64,000 nt of DNA from Trachythela sp. YZ-2020 (lineage: Eukaryota; Cnidaria; Anthozoa; Malacalcyonacea; Clavulariidae). The notes under the pieces were generated by a model. It was not told the origin of the DNA. It saw nothing but the letters and a program-made list of their open reading frames with translations, and made no database searches. The stretch is taken from positions 558,001-622,000 of the forward strand of contig JADLSH010000333.1 of NCBI GenBank assembly GCA_016169945.1, given 5' to 3'. The position numbers were made by a program, and so were the translations under genes. Shown in pieces: positions 63,196-64,000 of this stretch. Within the stretch, counting starts at the first letter, position 1, and every line of letters starts with the position of its first letter.

Positions 63196-63253
63196 GTCAG
63201 GGTTTACTCTCCATAACTTAATGCTAATGAGAAAGTAGAAGGGGTAAACAACT
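63196..63253 (+). repeat. Split direct repeat B2
   Basis: Matches B1 and marks the right end of the element. Confidence 0.85.
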
Positions 63254-63362
63254 AATTGCTGCTAGAAAGGTGATTAGCTCCCTTTCCCTTTCCCGTTTAT
63301 AGTTGTAAGCATGTAAAGCATGTAAAACCTATATCATTGAGTAGAATATACTTTTCCATTAC

Positions 63363-64000
63363 TTTGAAATCAGCGTTGAGGTATTTGTTTGCCTTCTTTT
63401 AGAGATTTTCTCCAAATGTTTCCTTCTTGCATTGAGAGGCCACATTCTTCTAACCATTCCACCAATTTGCAGAGGTCATCGAATGCTTTTGCACCATCCG
63501 CAGCCAATGTAGTCTAGCCCCTGTAACGACTTCCTGATTATCGCACCACATGCAGACAAAATACGCAAAGCTGTATTCCGGGAGAGTGGTTGGAAATCAC
63601 TCTCCTTACATAACTCCTGATACTGTAGAAGAATACGTTGGCAAATCATTGTGCGAATTACATTCGGAGTTTCTAGCACTTCACCAGAAGAGAGATGCAA
63701 GTAACGCTGACCAAAGGGTAGATCTTGGACAACATGTGGACTGGTTATGTAGCTGAGAAAGTGGTCCAACTGCTTACTGTCAATTCGCATTCTTGGACTT
63801 TTGTTTGGTGGTAAGAGAGCACCACGACTGTACTCTGTGTTTTTGTGCTGCTGTAAACCTGTATGAAGTCAGGCCTGGAATATAGCTTTGGATCTTTTTG
63901 AAAGTAATTTTGTCTGCCAAGACAGAAAGAATCTGTCGTTGTGTTTCCCAGGTTGAGGCATTTTCATAAGATTCTGCTAAAGCTTCTAGATACTTTATAA
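63363..64000 (-). pseudogene. Multi-copy uncharacterised gene, upstream exon (runs off the window)
   Basis: The minus-strand reading from the window edge gives WETQRQILSVLADKITF, then IPGLTSYRF, then MRIDSKQLDHFLSYI (start of the longest frame, 63476-63790), IRTMICQRILLQYQELC and LSACGAIIRKSLQGLD. After two single-base shifts it reaches ADFK and a GTAATGG donor at 63,362. The splice to 59,685 is in phase. Family recognised as multi-copy and uncharacterised in cnidarians; function unknown. Confidence 0.6.

Larger units (their letters stand above)
59976..63253 (+). mobile_element. Truncated DIRS/Ngaro-like retroelement with split direct repeats
   Basis: Order: A1 (59976-60042), coding relics, B1 (62971-63028), A2 (63027-63093), B2 (63196-63253). 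A1 and A2 are both 67 bp and differ at only a few bases. B1 and B2 are both 58 bp with one difference. This A1...B1-A2-B2 order is the hallmark of Ngaro/PAT-type elements. The coding relics are gag-like and RT/RNase H-like. The tyrosine recombinase and the RT catalytic core are missing. The whole element lies in the intron of the minus-strand gene. Confidence 0.7.

Overview
The window is eukaryotic, AT-rich, gene-poor DNA dominated by transposable elements. GT-AG introns, PHD and C2H2 exons, hAT, mariner, PIF, piggyBac and MULE-type elements, LINE and DIRS-like retroelements and a Maverick/Polinton all point to a metazoan. Several protein families look like those I associate with cnidarian genomes (the Polinton accessory proteins, an HUH/SF3 Rep family, and two multi-copy uncharacterised genes), so a cnidarian or similar marine invertebrate is my best guess. 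That is recognition from memory, not a search result.

Layout. 1-8.6 kb: tandem repeats, a LINE relic split by a 707-bp hAT MITE, a Helitron-like Rep fragment, and a MITE nested inside another MITE. 8,677-22,768: a complete 14,092-bp Maverick/Polinton with 252-bp terminal inverted repeats (TIRs), AG...CT termini and a 6-bp target duplication (CGAGAG/CAAGAG). It carries about 20 genes: protein-primed DNA polymerase B, RVE integrase with chromodomain, packaging ATPase, double jelly-roll major capsid protein, and many small zinc-finger, membrane or basic proteins. Several are frameshifted. Nearly every gene has an AATAAA-type element directly before its ATG, and hairpins close many 3' ends. 22.8-24.4 kb: a piggyBac transposase fragment and filler.

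24,416-48,626: matching inverted ends with a near-matching 8/10 flanking duplication suggest one 24-kb MULE-like element. Between the ends lie a decayed MULE transposase, a PHD exon, an uncharacterised multi-copy gene, a hypothetical gene and an endogenous HUH-SF3 Rep pseudogene, plus many MITEs. 48,692-50,968: a related 2.28-kb element with long TIRs and a perfect 10-bp target duplication. 51.6-56.5 kb: a hAT MITE with a perfect 8-bp duplication, a 16-bp minisatellite and a second, spliced MULE pseudogene on the minus strand. 56.6-58.4 kb: a relic of a second Polinton lineage (packaging ATPase split by a mariner MITE, plus a downstream gene). 58.8-64 kb: a C2H2 exon set, and a minus-strand multi-copy gene whose intron holds a truncated DIRS/Ngaro-like retroelement with split direct repeats.

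The Polinton genes form a virus-like program: TIRs and integrase for insertion, protein-primed replication by polymerase B, and capsid protein with ATPase for particle assembly. Small membrane, myristoylated and collagen-like proteins look like virion or membrane accessories. The cysteine protease expected in such elements was not found. The many frameshifts could be true decay or consensus indel errors in the assembly; the 98% identical TIRs make this worth checking.
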